Of a stretch of DNA of 64,000 nucleotides, positions 50,701 to 56,042 are shown piece after piece; within the stretch, counting starts at the first letter, position 1, and each line of letters starts with the position of its first letter. Where the stretch lies: the NCBI GenBank assembly GCA_019802505.1, contig JAFMOC010000032.1, positions 1,866,001 to 1,930,000 of the forward strand, given 5' to 3'. Made by a program: the position numbers and the translations under genes. This stretch comes from Corydoras sp. C115 (lineage: Eukaryota; Chordata; Actinopteri; Siluriformes; Callichthyidae). The notes under the pieces were generated by a model. The model saw only the letters and a program-made list of their open reading frames with translations, was not told the origin of the DNA and did no database searches.

Positions 50701-52499
50701 GTGGGGTGGGCGAGGTGGTGGGGGTTTGGGGAATACGAAGAACCCGGAGGAAACCCACATGGACACGGGGAGAACATGGAAACTCCACCCGTGCCACCCC
50801 GACCTCCCCATATATTTTGTAAATGTAACATGCTGGTGGATATAATGGTGGCTTAGTGGTTGGCATGTTCTCCTCTCAGTGCCAGGGATTCCCGGTTCGA
50901 ATCCCAATCTGGGTGGAGTTTCCATGTTCTCCCCGTGTCCGCGTGGGTTTCCTCCGAGTTCTCCACTTTCCTCCCACAGTCCAAAAACATGGATCAAGGT
51001 CAATTGAATTCTCCAAATTGCCCCATATTGAGTGTGTCTGTGTGAGTGAGTGTGTGCCCAGCGATGGATTGGCGCCCTGTCCTGGGTGTATCTGCCCAGC
51101 GCCCGAAATGTTCTCCCCTGGATGGTATGGGATACCCCCCCCCGCGACCCTAATATAGGATATAGCGGGAGATAATGAATGAACATGCTGGTGGGCTTAA
51201 TAATGGTGGCTTAGTGGTTTAGCATGTTCTCCTCTCAGCACTAGGGATTCCCGGTTCGAATCCCAATCTGGGTGGAGTTTCCATGTTCTCCCCGTGTCCG
51301 CGTGGGTGTCCTCTGGGTTCTCCGGTTTCCTCCCACAGTCCAAAAACATGGATCAAGGTCAATTGAATTCTCCAAATTGCCCCATATTGAGTGTGTCTGT
51401 GTGAATGAGTGTGTGCCCAGCTATACATTGGCGCCTTGCCCTGGGTGTATCTGCCCAGCGCCCGAGATGTCCTCCACCGGATGGGCATGGGGAACCCCCC
51501 CCATGACCCTAGATAAAGGGGAAGATAATGAATGGACGGATGGATGAATGGAAGCAATAACATATTAGAAAGAATATATTTTAAAGTAGCGGGTAAATGG
51601 AGCTGCATGAATGGTGGTTATATATAATTGCTAGACGTTTTTAAAAGATTGAATGCTTCCCTAAGAGAACGTTTAAATCTACAGGGCGGCATCAATAAAA
51701 TATGCTCGAACTCCAATTAGAAGCGGGTCATCCAGCAGTTAACACTCATGGCTGCCTTTGTTTCGGAATCCTTCTTTATATGTAGAACACAGGGGCTGCC
51801 ACTTTTGCCCATCAGTGAATTGGCTGCGATTTTCCGCGGAGGGGCACCGGATCAGCGCCGGTGCCGGGCTTTAATTGAATTAGCACCTTGAAGGTGTAGC
51901 ATTCATTATCAAATGAGCACCTTTGTACTAATGTGCTGACAGGCCTTTTTAATATAGAATCAATCACCGCAGCTTAAGAGGACAGAGGCTAAGTGAGTGG
52001 CCGATCATGTGAGAACCCGCCGGTGCTCCTCGTCATCCGAGGGGGGCGCAGGAAACCGCTGACTCACTGCTGGCCCACTGACACGCTGTGTCGGGTAAAA
52101 GCGAGGTATTTCGTTTCCCTTAGATGAAGAAAACTATCTGGCGTGCTGACGGGGAGTAATCTGAGCATTAGCACAAGCTCTGCCCAAGACAAACCAGGTT
52201 CTGGCGGTGCACCATGACAGACCCGCTCGTGATCTGGATGTGGTGCGTCGGGTTGCAGGGTTGCTTTCGCTAACGGGAGATTTTGAGAATTATTTAGAAC
52301 GGCATTGAAGAAGGAGAATAAACCAAAGCTCTCTGACGTACCTGTGAATGTTTACATAATGTAGACGCCTGAGCTTCAGGTCAATTGTTAAGATTACAGA
52401 TAAAAGAATTAATGAAAAAATAATGAAATAAATAAAAATAGTTTTTTGTATTTTTTTTGCGGAATCAAAAAAGTGAAAATTAGCAAGTGACAGATATTT

Positions 52500-52539
<40 letters not shown>

Positions 52540-52568
52540 TCACATACCTACAAATACACATATTTATT

Positions 52569-52638
<70 letters not shown>

Positions 52639-52724
52639 CACATACCTACAAATACACATATTTATACACACACAAACACACACACACATACTCACATATT
52701 TATTCACACACACACCTATAAACA

Positions 52725-52762
<38 letters not shown>

Positions 52763-52841
52763 TACCTACAAATACACATGTTTATTCATACACACACACA
52801 CACACACACACACGTACTCACATACCTACAAATACACATTA

Positions 52842-52887
<46 letters not shown>

Positions 52888-53709
52888 ACTCACATACCTA
52901 CAAATACACATATTTATTCACACACACACACACGTGCACAGGATTTCAGTGTACACAGGACCCTTTGCGCTGTTAATAATCCAGTCAACACTGGAAGTAA
53001 TATGCTTTTTGAACATGAGCTCTAAACGCACTCTGTTGTTCCATTCCAGTGTCCGGATTCAGCCTGTAAGCAGGACCTGCTGGCGTACCTTCAGAGAATT
53101 GCTCTGTACTGCCACCAGCTCAACATCTGCAGCAAAGTCAAAGCCGAGGTCCAGAACCTGGGAGGAGAGCTCATCGTCTCGGGGGTACGTTCCTGCATCG
53201 TCAGCTTTTCCAATAGAACAATACAGATTCCGGATATGGTTTCCAGAGGAGACCTGATCTGGATATGAACAAAGCTGCTGCAATTGACCAGAATGTGATG
53301 TGCATTGATTTCTCAGTCATTACCAGCTTAGCTTGGGTTACACCGCCTCACCCTGAGACGCGCTACGTCGGTGAAATCGAACCCTCACGGAGTCACCTGA
53401 CCTCTGTCTTCTTCATTCCAGCTGGACAGCGCTACCTCCCTCATCCAGGCGGCCAAGAACCTGATGAACGCCGTGGTGCTGACCGTCAAGGCCTCCTACG
53501 TGGCTTCCACCAAGTATCAGAAGGTGTACGGAACGGCTGCCGTCAACTCCCCCGTGGTGTCCTGGCGCATGAAGGCGCCGGAGAAGAAGCCTTTGGTGAA
53601 GCGGGAGAAGCCCGAAGAGTGCCAGACTCGGGTTCGCAGAGGCTCCCAAAAGAAACACATCTCCCCGGTCCAAGCCCTCAGCGAATTCAAGGCCATGGAC
53701 TCCTTTTAA
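27146..53709 (+). CDS. ctnna2: alpha-N-catenin (catenin alpha-2), 3' nine coding exons
   Basis: Joined exons are 27146-27238, 30996-31152, 31261-31461, 40706-40857, 45025-45138, 49279-49460, 50151-50256, 53050-53184 and 53422-53709. All introns are GT-AG and all phases match, giving 475 codons plus TAA. Alpha-catenins link cadherin-bound beta-catenin to F-actin at adherens junctions; the alpha-N form works mainly in neurons, in synapse stability and actin branching control. Assignment to paralogue 2 rests on the C-terminus: VNSPVVSW, KPEE-QTRVRRGSQKKHISP and the final AMDSF fit CTNNA2, whereas CTNNA1 ends in AMDSI and has a different QTKIKRASQKKH stretch. Family length is about 905 residues without the neural insert, so residues ~1-430 (beta-catenin binding, first part of the M region) lie upstream of this window. 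The paralogue call is from remembered family sequence, not a search. Confidence 0.95.
27271..27636 (-). mobile_element. full-length SINE just after a ctnna2 donor site
   Basis: TATCCATCCATCCATTATCT to ACTAAACCACCATGACGCC. It starts about 34 bp past the exon ending at 27238. Confidence 0.87.
27706..27930 (+). mobile_element. diverged SINE with internal (GT)n expansion
   Basis: GCATGTTCTCCCCATGTCC core. (GT)n at about 27827-27874 arises at the position of the element's own GTGTGTCTGTGTGAGTG stretch. It ends TGTCCTGGGTGTATCTGCC. Confidence 0.75.
28510..28775. repeat. dispersed fish repeat with GATCATGTGACCC terminus
   Basis: TTATAGAGCGCCTTTTACAA and AGGAAGAAACCTTGTGAGGA are typical of a common fish repeat. 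The 3' part, GACAGTGTAGGACAC to GATCATGTGACCC, matches the hairpin arms at 63.3-63.8 kb. No coding capacity. Confidence 0.55.
28776..29110 (+). mobile_element. full-length SINE
   Basis: CGCACGGTGGCTTAGTGGTT to GCGGAAGATAATGATGG; short deletion before TGCTAGGGATTC. Confidence 0.87.
29126..29403 (+). mobile_element. SINE, 3' truncated, tandem to the previous copy
   Basis: GGGCGGCATGGTGGCTTAGT to GGATGGGCATGGGGAACC, losing the GGATAAAGCGG end. Confidence 0.87.
29404..30200. other. unique intronic sequence; candidate conserved noncoding DNA
   Basis: Long repeat-free stretch with words such as GCAATTGCACATTTCGAATT and ATTATTGTCATTAAAATC. Both-strand ORFs overlap it but show no known domain. Confidence 0.3.
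30205..30345. mobile_element. degenerate SINE-like fragment
   Basis: GGTAAGGTGCCTTGCCTGAG then GGCACTTCAG resembles the common fish motif of the GCCTTGCTCAAGGGCAC type; highly decayed. Confidence 0.4.
30366..30672 (-). mobile_element. SINE copy, B-box region deleted
   Basis: TCCATCCATCCATTATATTC to CCTTAGCCACTGTGCTGCC, followed by short TATTA repeats. Confidence 0.83.
30827..30953 (+). mobile_element. second-family tRNA-derived SINE
   Basis: Head GGTAGCTCAGTGGTTAGAGC (A box) and GGTTGTGGGTTCA (B box), then TTGAGCAAGACCCTTAACCT. It ends about 40 bp before a ctnna2 acceptor. Confidence 0.7.
30996..31152 (+). CDS. ctnna2: ctnna2 exon, M region (about residues 462-514)
   Basis: Begins VINAALTLAARPQSKVAQDN and ends DDFLSVS plus one base of a split Glu codon. 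It is 157 bp, entering in phase 0 and leaving in phase 1. The acceptor is ATACACAG|GTG and the donor TCAG|GTAAAG. The residues fall at the end of M2 and start of M3. A degenerate tRNA-like SINE ends about 40 bp before the acceptor. The next intron is only 108 bp, so this exon and the following one behave as a close pair. Confidence 0.95.
31153..31260 (+). other. short 108-bp ctnna2 intron
   Basis: Between the two M-region exons. GTAAAG donor and a pyrimidine-rich CTCTGCCTGGCGCTTTGCAG acceptor. It is free of repeats, and the reading frame happens to stay open across it, so an unspliced reading would look like one ORF (30942-31505). Confidence 0.9.
31261..31461 (+). CDS. ctnna2: ctnna2 exon, M region (about residues 514-581)
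   Basis: Completes the split Glu, then reads NHILEDVNKCVIALQEGDVD and goes on through AGAIRGRAARVVHIINAEME to LLSET. It is 201 bp, in phase 1 and out phase 1; acceptor TTTGCAG|AG, donor ACCG|GTAAGC. It belongs to the M3 bundle. The stretch NYEPGVYTERVLESIKLL differs at several positions from the mammalian form I remember (EAGVYTEKVLEATKLL), ordinary divergence for a fish orthologue. A large SINE composite starts about 33 bp after the donor. Confidence 0.95.
31494..32530 (+). mobile_element. SINE composite with five tandem cores
   Basis: Head at 31494, then the segment GAATCCCAGTCTGGGTGGAG to CCAGTGATAGATTGGCGTCC recurs at about 190-bp spacing; the CAAATTGCCCCATAT anchor lies near 31846, 32035 and 32223. 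The junction TGTCCTGTCC-TTGAATCCC shows each unit was joined at the same microhomology. A normal (GGAT)n tail ends it. It starts 33 bp past a ctnna2 donor. Confidence 0.88.
32531..33190. other. unique intronic sequence
   Basis: No recognised coding or repeat feature. Confidence 0.35.
33194..34173 (-). mobile_element. three SINE units in a ~320-bp tandem duplication
   Basis: The junction GGGATTAGACATAACACCCA then GATCTTCAAACCAGTGAC occurs at 33451 and 33771, each followed by a new (CCAT)n tail. Host sequence was therefore duplicated along with the SINE. The last unit keeps a complete head (to GCCACCGTGCCGC). Confidence 0.87.
34174..35298. other. unique intronic sequence
   Basis: No gene recognised. 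34750-35060 is repeat-free and has a conserved look (CTCAATTGATGTAACCAGGC), unproven. Confidence 0.3.
35299..35336 (+). repeat. fragment of a common fish repeat
   Basis: ACATTTAGCTGACGCTTTTA then TCCAAA, a widely dispersed fish motif, directly before a SINE tail. Confidence 0.55.
35337..35744 (-). mobile_element. full-length SINE plus a partial tandem tail
   Basis: TCCATCCATCCATTATCTTC to CACTAAGCCGC (35687), immediately followed by a second tail start (TTCCGCTTTATTCTCTATTA to CCAGGGGAGAAC). Confidence 0.87.
35890..36197 (-). mobile_element. SINE copy
   Basis: (CCAT)n tail, core with deletions, ends CACTAAGCCTCCGTGCCGC. Confidence 0.85.
36198..36660. other. unique intronic sequence
   Basis: No recognised gene. 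GAAGAAAGGAACTGTGC and similar purine-rich stretches only. Confidence 0.35.
36667..36895 (-). mobile_element. SINE tail half with 17-nt G run
   Basis: TATCCATCCATTATCTTCCC to TTGGATTGTGGGAGGA; the head is missing. Confidence 0.83.
36959..37500 (+). mobile_element. full SINE followed by a tandem 3' half
   Basis: GGGCAGCACGGTGGCTTAGT to GATAATGGAGGG (37303), then a second TTGCCCCATATAGAGTG to (GGAT)n half. Confidence 0.87.
37501..38080. other. intronic sequence, A-rich start
   Basis: AAAAAATAAAAAAAACAAAC near 37512, then unique sequence; no gene recognised. Confidence 0.35.
38080..38520 (+). repeat. partly duplicated intronic repeat
   Basis: GGTTATGGAACCAATCTTGT occurs near 38113 and 38440. 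The part at 38155-38340 (GGTTTTTACATAACTGATTG, GTCTGAGGTTCCTACCATTA) has a diverged second copy at 41925-42105. Confidence 0.7.
38740..39053 (+). mobile_element. SINE copy
   Basis: TTGCTTAGTGGTGGGCATGT to AGCAGAAGACAATGGA, with a deletion over CAAATTGCCCC. Confidence 0.83.
39054..39775. other. unique intronic sequence
   Basis: No recognised gene or repeat. Confidence 0.35.
39777..40640 (+). repeat. three tandem copies of a 285-380 bp repeat
   Basis: GGCATGTACTAATACTC and GGTTCCCTTTAAG recur: copies start near 39811, 40191 and 40476. The first two contain a second-family tRNA-like head (TCTGGCTGCTCAGTGGTTAT with GGTTGTGGGTTCAAATCC at 40040 and 40435). The array ends about 60 bp before the exon at 40706. 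Confidence 0.8.
40706..40857 (+). CDS. ctnna2: ctnna2 exon, end of M region (about residues 581-631)
   Basis: Completes the split Val, then reads MPRFAEQVEVAIEALSTNPP, continues PFEENEFIDASRLVYDGVRD and ends VLMIR. It is 152 bp, in phase 1 and out phase 0. The acceptor is CTCTTTCCAG|TG and the donor CGG|GTAAGT. This closes the M3 bundle; the next exon opens the phospho-linker. It lies at the 3' end of the largest intron in the coding block (9.2 kb), which carries tandem repeats close upstream. Confidence 0.95.
40935..40990 (+). repeat. retroposon 3'-end-like fragment
   Basis: TAAGCTTTATTGTCATTGTA then CAATGAAATTCCGAGTGG, a 3' motif common to many fish non-LTR elements. A similar piece lies at 60187-60235. 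Confidence 0.5.
41170..41482 (-). mobile_element. SINE copy with internal rearrangement
   Basis: (CCAT)n tail to ACTAAGCCACCGTGCTGCCC; TTGACCTTGATCC is locally repeated and part of the core is lost. Confidence 0.83.
41526..41652 (+). mobile_element. SINE 3' half
   Basis: GACGCCCTGTCCTGGGTGTA to GGATGGATG, then (ATG)n. Confidence 0.83.
41925..42140 (+). repeat. diverged copy of the 38155-38340 repeat
   Basis: GGTAATGGTTTTTACATAAC and TTTCATGAGACCCTCACATC match the upstream copy, in the same order. Confidence 0.65.
42265..42455 (-). mobile_element. SINE head half
   Basis: GACACACTCTACAGTATATG to CTAAGCCACCGTGCCACTAA; the tail is missing and the last motif is doubled. Confidence 0.8.
42455..42770 (+). 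repeat. two tandem 160-bp repeats
   Basis: GACTTTGGCGGATTGCTATT then TCGGCGGTGCAGCTACCTGG occurs at 42533 and 42693. CAATAAACCAATTAGCGAAT precedes each. The first part resembles the 39.8-40.6 kb array. Confidence 0.85.
42771..43455. other. unique intronic sequence
   Basis: No recognised gene. Confidence 0.35.
43459..43833. mobile_element. forward SINE fragment joined to a reversed SINE
   Basis: 43459-43550 is an old forward middle part. 43552-43833 is a reversed copy lacking its (CCAT)n tail and ending AACATGCTTAACCAT. Confidence 0.78.
43834..44480. other. unique intronic sequence
   Basis: No recognised gene or repeat. Confidence 0.35.
44483..44848. mobile_element. palindromic SINE (two heads, inverted)
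   Basis: A forward copy from GGCGGCACGGTGGCATAGTG to CACCCTGTCCTGG (44716) switches at once to reversed core AAAACCGGAGAACCC and a reversed head ending GCCACCGTGCCGCC. The arms of ~130 bp can pair over a ~100-bp loop. Confidence 0.85.
44849..45024. other. intron end with poly-A
   Basis: An 18-nt A run near 44921-44938 and the pyrimidine tract (TTTCTTTTTTCTTCTTCTG) that serves the exon at 45025. Confidence 0.7.
45025..45138 (+). CDS. ctnna2: ctnna2 exon, phospho-linker (about residues 632-669)
   Basis: Reads TPEELEDDSDFEQEDYDTRS and then RTSVQTEDDQLIAGQSAR, 38 codons, phase 0 at both ends; acceptor TCTGTACAG|ACA, donor AGG|GTGAGT. This acidic linker joins the M region to the actin-binding domain. 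In alpha-E-catenin the equivalent of the Ser in DDSDF (S641) is a CK2 site, and the RSRTSVQT stretch carries CK1 sites (S652, S655, T658). All these Ser/Thr positions are kept here, so phospho-control of the linker is likely retained. That last point is inference. Confidence 0.95.
45442..45795 (-). mobile_element. full-length SINE
   Basis: TATCCATACGTCTATTGTCT to ACTAAGCCATCATGCCGCCC, 13-nt G run. Confidence 0.87.
45938..46215 (-). mobile_element. SINE carrying a 62-nt poly-G tract
   Basis: Tail TATCCATTCATTATCTTCCG. Then the usual short G run is expanded: 28 G (45980-46007), one T, 33 G (46009-46041). GCCCATGCCCATGCCCATCC is also repeated. The head is lost after TTTTTTGGACTGG. Confidence 0.88.
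46216..46420 (-). mobile_element. older SINE fragment
   Basis: CATTCAGGGGAGAACATTTT and AGAGCAGCCAATTCACCTTG are diverged; ends GATCGGGATTCG. Confidence 0.65.
46421..47040. other. unique intronic sequence
   Basis: No recognised gene. Confidence 0.35.
47045..47173 (+). mobile_element. SINE head ending in an (AAT)n tract
   Basis: GGGTGGCACGGTGGCATAGT to CCACCCACAGTCCA, where it joins the trinucleotide tract directly. Confidence 0.87.
47173..47833 (+). repeat. 660-bp imperfect (AAT)n with internal duplications
   Basis: AAT units mixed with AACAATAGCAATA and ATGATAACA variants. Segments such as AATGATAGCAATATAATAAT recur at about 118-bp spacing (near 47290 and 47402). In a ctnna2 intron. Confidence 0.93.
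47877..47920 (+). repeat. C16 run and (AC)n
   Basis: Sixteen C, then ACACACACC and (AC)n. Confidence 0.93.
47921..48410. other. unique intronic sequence
   Basis: No recognised gene; a C run and (AC)n at about 48369-48392. Confidence 0.35.
48418..48785 (+). mobile_element. two SINE 3' fragments in tandem
   Basis: First 48418-48640 (AGTCCAAAAACATTAATTC to TAATGGAGGGATGG; GCGGTTGATCTAA is doubled). Then a more diverged one to GACCCTAGAAG. Confidence 0.72.
48888..49034 (+). mobile_element. SINE 3' half with (GAAT)n tail
   Basis: TGCCCAGCGATGGATTGGCG to GGTGATAATGAATGAATG; six GAAT units. Confidence 0.85.
49279..49460 (+). CDS. ctnna2: ctnna2 exon, start of F-actin-binding domain (about residues 670-730)
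   Basis: Reads AIMAQLPQEEKAKIAEQVES, then KLDAEVAKWDDNGNDIIVLA, and ends CMIMMEMTDFT plus two bases of a split Arg codon. It is 182 bp, in phase 0 and out phase 2; acceptor TGACTCAG|GCC, donor ACCAG|GTATGC. It forms the first helices of the five-helix actin-binding domain. QVESFRQEK and DDNGND differ slightly from the mammalian sequence I remember. A foldback-type repeat begins some 60 bp after the donor. Confidence 0.95.
49524..50032 (-). mobile_element. foldback-family repeat, internally duplicated
   Basis: Ends in GACGTGTCCAAACTTTTGAC, the reverse complement of the terminus at 58.96 kb. A 189-bp direct duplication (GAATCACAGAACAGGTATCA at 49551 and 49740) enlarges it. It fills most of the 690-bp intron between two ctnna2 exons. 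Confidence 0.78.
50151..50256 (+). CDS. ctnna2: ctnna2 exon, F-actin-binding domain (about residues 730-765)
   Basis: Completes the split Arg, then reads GKGPLKNSSDVINAAKKIAE and AGSRMDKLARAVADQ. It is 106 bp, in phase 2 and out phase 0; acceptor GTGGTCACAG|G, donor CAG|GTTAGT. ARAVADQ favours CTNNA2; CTNNA1 has a different GRTIADH-type sequence here. Part of the second and third helices of the actin-binding domain. Confidence 0.95.
50257..50725. other. unique intronic sequence
   Basis: No recognised feature. Confidence 0.35.
50729..50802 (-). mobile_element. SINE core fragment
   Basis: AGAACCCGGAGGAAACCCAC to CACCCGTGCCACCCCG; the B box is deleted. Confidence 0.8.
50846..51183 (+). mobile_element. 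full-length SINE
   Basis: ATGGTGGCTTAGTGGTTGGC to GATAATGAATGAAC, C8 run. Confidence 0.88.
51204..51550 (+). mobile_element. full-length SINE
   Basis: ATGGTGGCTTAGTGGTTTAG to ATGGACGGATGGATG. It is preceded by GTGGGCTTAATA, close to the sequence before the previous copy (GTGGATATAATG). Confidence 0.88.
51551..52500. other. unique intronic sequence; possible conserved element
   Basis: 51860-52010 has a conserved look: GCTTTAATTGAATTAGCACC, then TTATCAAATGAGCACC. No gene is recognised. Confidence 0.3.
52501..52935 (+). repeat. compound (AC)n/(AT)n array with a ~130-bp pattern
   Basis: (AC)n blocks separated by the repeated spacer CTCACATACCTACAAATACA then CATATTTATTCACACAC, which occurs about five times, with an (AT)n block at about 52584-52626. 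This is a compound minisatellite ending about 115 bp before the ctnna2 exon at 53050. Confidence 0.93.
53050..53184 (+). CDS. ctnna2: ctnna2 exon, F-actin-binding helix (about residues 766-810)
   Basis: Reads CPDSACKQDLLAYLQRIALY, then CHQLNICSKVKAEVQNLGGE and LIVSG, 45 codons, phase 0 at both ends; acceptor CATTCCAG|TGT, donor GGG|GTACGT. It carries the actin-contact helix: the residues matching alpha-E-catenin L785, I792 and V796 (in IALY and NICSKV) are all present. The exon ends exactly where the neuronal 48-residue insert joins in long alpha-N-catenin isoforms. Confidence 0.95.
53185..53421 (+). other. last ctnna2 intron (237 bp), no neural insert exon seen
   Basis: Short intron with clean GT and AG ends. 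In long alpha-N-catenin isoforms a 48-residue (144-nt) insert sits exactly at this junction. Reading this intron in all three sense frames gives no insert-like segment with flanking AG and GT, and the frame entered from the upstream exon stops after about 27 codons. Confidence 0.7.
53422..53709 (+). CDS. ctnna2: ctnna2 terminal coding exon, C-terminal extension of the actin-binding domain
   Basis: Reads LDSATSLIQAAKNLMNAVVL and continues through SYVASTKYQKVYGTAAVNSP to the stop TAA at 53707-53709; 95 codons. The acceptor is CTTCTTCATTCCAG|CTG. It supplies the last helix and the basic C-terminal extension (APEKKPLVKREK) that touches F-actin, then QTRVRRGSQKKHISPVQALS and EFKAMDSF. One position stands out: KPEECQTRV has Cys where I remember an aromatic residue in mammalian CTNNA2. 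It begins directly with LDSAT, without the neuronal insert. Confidence 0.96.
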   Translation: MDSATSLIQAAKNLMNAVVLTVKASYVASTKYQKVYGTAAVNSPVVSWRMKAPEKKPLVKREKPEECQTRVRRGSQKKHISPVQALSEFKAMDSF

Positions 53710-54335
53710 TTCTCTAGCTGACTCTCCAAGGCTCAGCCTGCTCCCCCTCCCCCCGTATCTCGGTTTCCCTCCGTTCCCGTGTCCTGTCCGTGGCGACCTC
53801 CTTTCCGAATCTCCGCCGAGGTGTTCGAGTGGGTAACACCTCAGCCTCCTTCCTCTAAGGTCACAACAAAACCAAACAGGACACAGACATGTAAAGGAGT
53901 GCCATCGGTTCCCCCAGTCTGGGCTTGAGTACAGATCATGTGATGTATTAGTTACCTGTGTTAACTACTGATTAGCCATGTTTACAGCTCTATGAAAGAA
54001 AACGAAATGCTCTGCTGGTAGGGGGCGCTAGCTCTCGCGGTGCACTGAAGCTCCTCACCGACTTTAAAAAAAACCCTAAATATGGCTTAGTGCTAGGAAT
54101 GTTATGTTACACCACTTTTTGTCCCTTTATGACGATCCATATACTCCATTTTAGAACAAGGTTTTGCAATTTATTTAATTATAATACTGCATCACTAACT
54201 ATTGCAGCCTCATGTTGTTAAACATACTACTAGTAAAGGAACGATATGACTAGTTGTGTGGTTTGCTCGGAGAATAAGTAGAAGCCTACATCTTTTTAGT
54301 CACGATTCTCTAATAAACCCTGCAACTGTGTCCGG
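53710..54335 (+). other. ctnna2: ctnna2 3' untranslated region
   Basis: Unique sequence following the TAA. It is C-rich at first (CTCCCCCTCCCCCC near 53742), then AT-rich toward the end. No SINE is seen in it, unlike nearly all flanking DNA, which fits a transcribed conserved exon. The end is estimated about 20 bp after the poly(A) signal; longer alternative ends are possible. Confidence 0.7.
54312..54317 (+). promoter_or_regulatory. AATAAA polyadenylation signal of ctnna2
   Basis: Canonical AATAAA about 600 nt after the stop codon, followed within 15-20 nt by a GTGTCC element suited to cleavage. A reverse-oriented SINE begins about 160 bp further on. Confidence 0.65.
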
Positions 54336-54477
54336 ACTCCGAGTCCCGTTTATCCTCACGTCCACACTGACCACGTGTTTGCTGCATTTACAGGCAGTCT
54401 AAACACTGGTTATGGGTTATCAATGTGCACCAGGAGAACGTGTGTGTTCTGTTTGGTTCAACAAACACACAAACATT

Positions 54478-54806
54478 ATCCATCCATCCATTATCTTCTG
54501 CTTTATCCTCTACTAGGGTCGCGGGGGGGGGGGGGGGGGGGGGACACTGGGCAAATACACCCAGGACAGGGCGCCAATCTATCTCTGAGCACACTCACTC
54601 ACACAAACACACTCTATATGGGGCAATTTGGAGAATTCAATTGACTTCATCCATGTTTTTGGACTGTGGGAGGAATCCGGAGAACCCGGAGGAAACCCAC
54701 GTGGACATGGGGAGAACATGGAAACTCCACCCAGATTGGGATTGGAACTGGGAATCCCTAGCGCTGAGAGGAGAACATGCCAATCACTAAGCCACCGTGC
54801 TGCTCC
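54478..54806 (-). mobile_element. SINE with 21-nt G run, 160 bp past the ctnna2 poly(A) signal
   Basis: TATCCATCCATCCATTATCT to CACTAAGCCACCGTGCTGC; G run at 54523-54543. Confidence 0.88.
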
Positions 54807-54850
54807 ACAAATATAATTTTTCGAATTTATTCTAATTTTGGTTACAGCAT

Positions 54851-55176
54851 GGCTTAGTGGTTGGCATGTTCTCCTCTCAGCGCTAGGGATTCCTGGTTGG
54901 AATCCTAATCTGGGTGGAGTTTCCATGTTCTCCCCGTGTCCATGTGGGTTTCCTCCGGGTTTCCTCCCACAGCCCAAAAACATGGATCGAGGTCAATTGA
55001 ATTCTCAAAATTGCCCCATATAGAGTGTGTCTGTGTGAGTGAGTGAGTGTCCAGTGATAGATTGGCACCCTGTCCTGGGTGTATCTGCCCGGCACCCAAA
55101 ATGTTCTCCCCTGGATGGGTATGGGGAACCCCCCGGGGACCCTAATATAGGATAAAGTGGAAGATAATGGATGGAT
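54851..55176 (+). mobile_element. SINE with 11-bp target-site duplication
   Basis: GGCTTAGTGGTTGGCATGTT to AAGATAATGGATGGAT. It is flanked by GGTTACAGCAT at 54840-54850 and 55177-55187. The insertion begins at the A box, so the first ~10 head bases are lost (5' truncation). Confidence 0.9.
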
Positions 55177-55187
55177 GGTTACAGCAT

Positions 55188-55680
55188 ATTCAGCATTTTT
55201 CGTGATTTACTGAGCAAATTAAGACCCAAAATCCAGAAATAAACGACATTGAGACCCACGTCCAGGTTTTTAAGGGCAGCATGAGTTCTAAAAGCATCTT
55301 CAGGTGGGCGATCTGGGGATTAACTGCAGGGCTGCCTGGGTTCTCGGGGTCTCCCCGGATAACCTGCTTTAAAAAAATGAAAATACGTCACAGCTGAAGC
55401 ACTTAGGAATTCAGAGGCCAGTTTCTCTCGAGTTCTACCATTAGACCAAAAAAGGCTTTATGGTGAATCACCAGTGACATTTCAATTGAGCCTGAGACAA
55501 GGTTATTATCACGTCTGCAAAGCCAGTCCTAAATGTCACGAGGAAAAGCAGCACAGGGTCGCGGTCTTATTATATTAAAAGGTTTAGGGGAGCAGTTATG
55601 GAACTTTAAATTTGTATTTTCATTGAAGCCTTTACCATTAAATATTTAATATTTAAATATTGGAACGGTAAAGATTTTCT
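55188..55680. other. unique intergenic sequence
   Basis: No recognised gene. Confidence 0.35.
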
Positions 55681-55684
55681 CAAG

Positions 55685-55800
55685 GATGTGGAAGCTCAGT
55701 GATGAGGGTCTTGGGTTACCCATCTGAAGGTTGGGGGTTCAAGACGTTACCAATGTTGGCCCTTGAGCATGGCCCTTGACCCTGTATTCTGACCCTAACC
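55685..55800 (+). mobile_element. second-family SINE fragment
   Basis: GTGGAAGCTCAGTGATGAGG, GAAGGTTGGGGGTTCAAG and GGCCCTTGAGCATGGCCCTT. Confidence 0.6.
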
Positions 55801-55845
55801 ATCAACATAGGACATTTGTAATATTAACTCGCATGTTATTTGAAA

Positions 55846-56026
55846 GGGCGGCACAGTGGTGAGTGGTTAGCACGTCTGCCTCTCTGTACTGGGGATCCAG
55901 GTTCGAGTCCCGATCTGAAAGGTGTTTCCAATGTTCTCCCTGTGTCTGTGTGGGTTTCTGGTTTCTGGGTGTTAGACCAAAAACATGGATTCATTGTGAA
56001 TTAACAATTGTCCTAATTGCCCCTAT
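55846..56026 (+). mobile_element. older SINE copy
   Basis: GGGCGGCACAGTGGTGAGTG, GGTTCGAGTCCCGATCTG; the core is heavily deleted and ends ATTGCCCCTA. Confidence 0.72.
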
Positions 56027-56042
56027 GGAGTTACTATTTGAG

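Noticed and set aside
53413..53673. Minus-strand ORF opposite the terminal ctnna2 exon
   Set aside because: An antisense shadow of a strongly conserved coding exon; no family resemblance.
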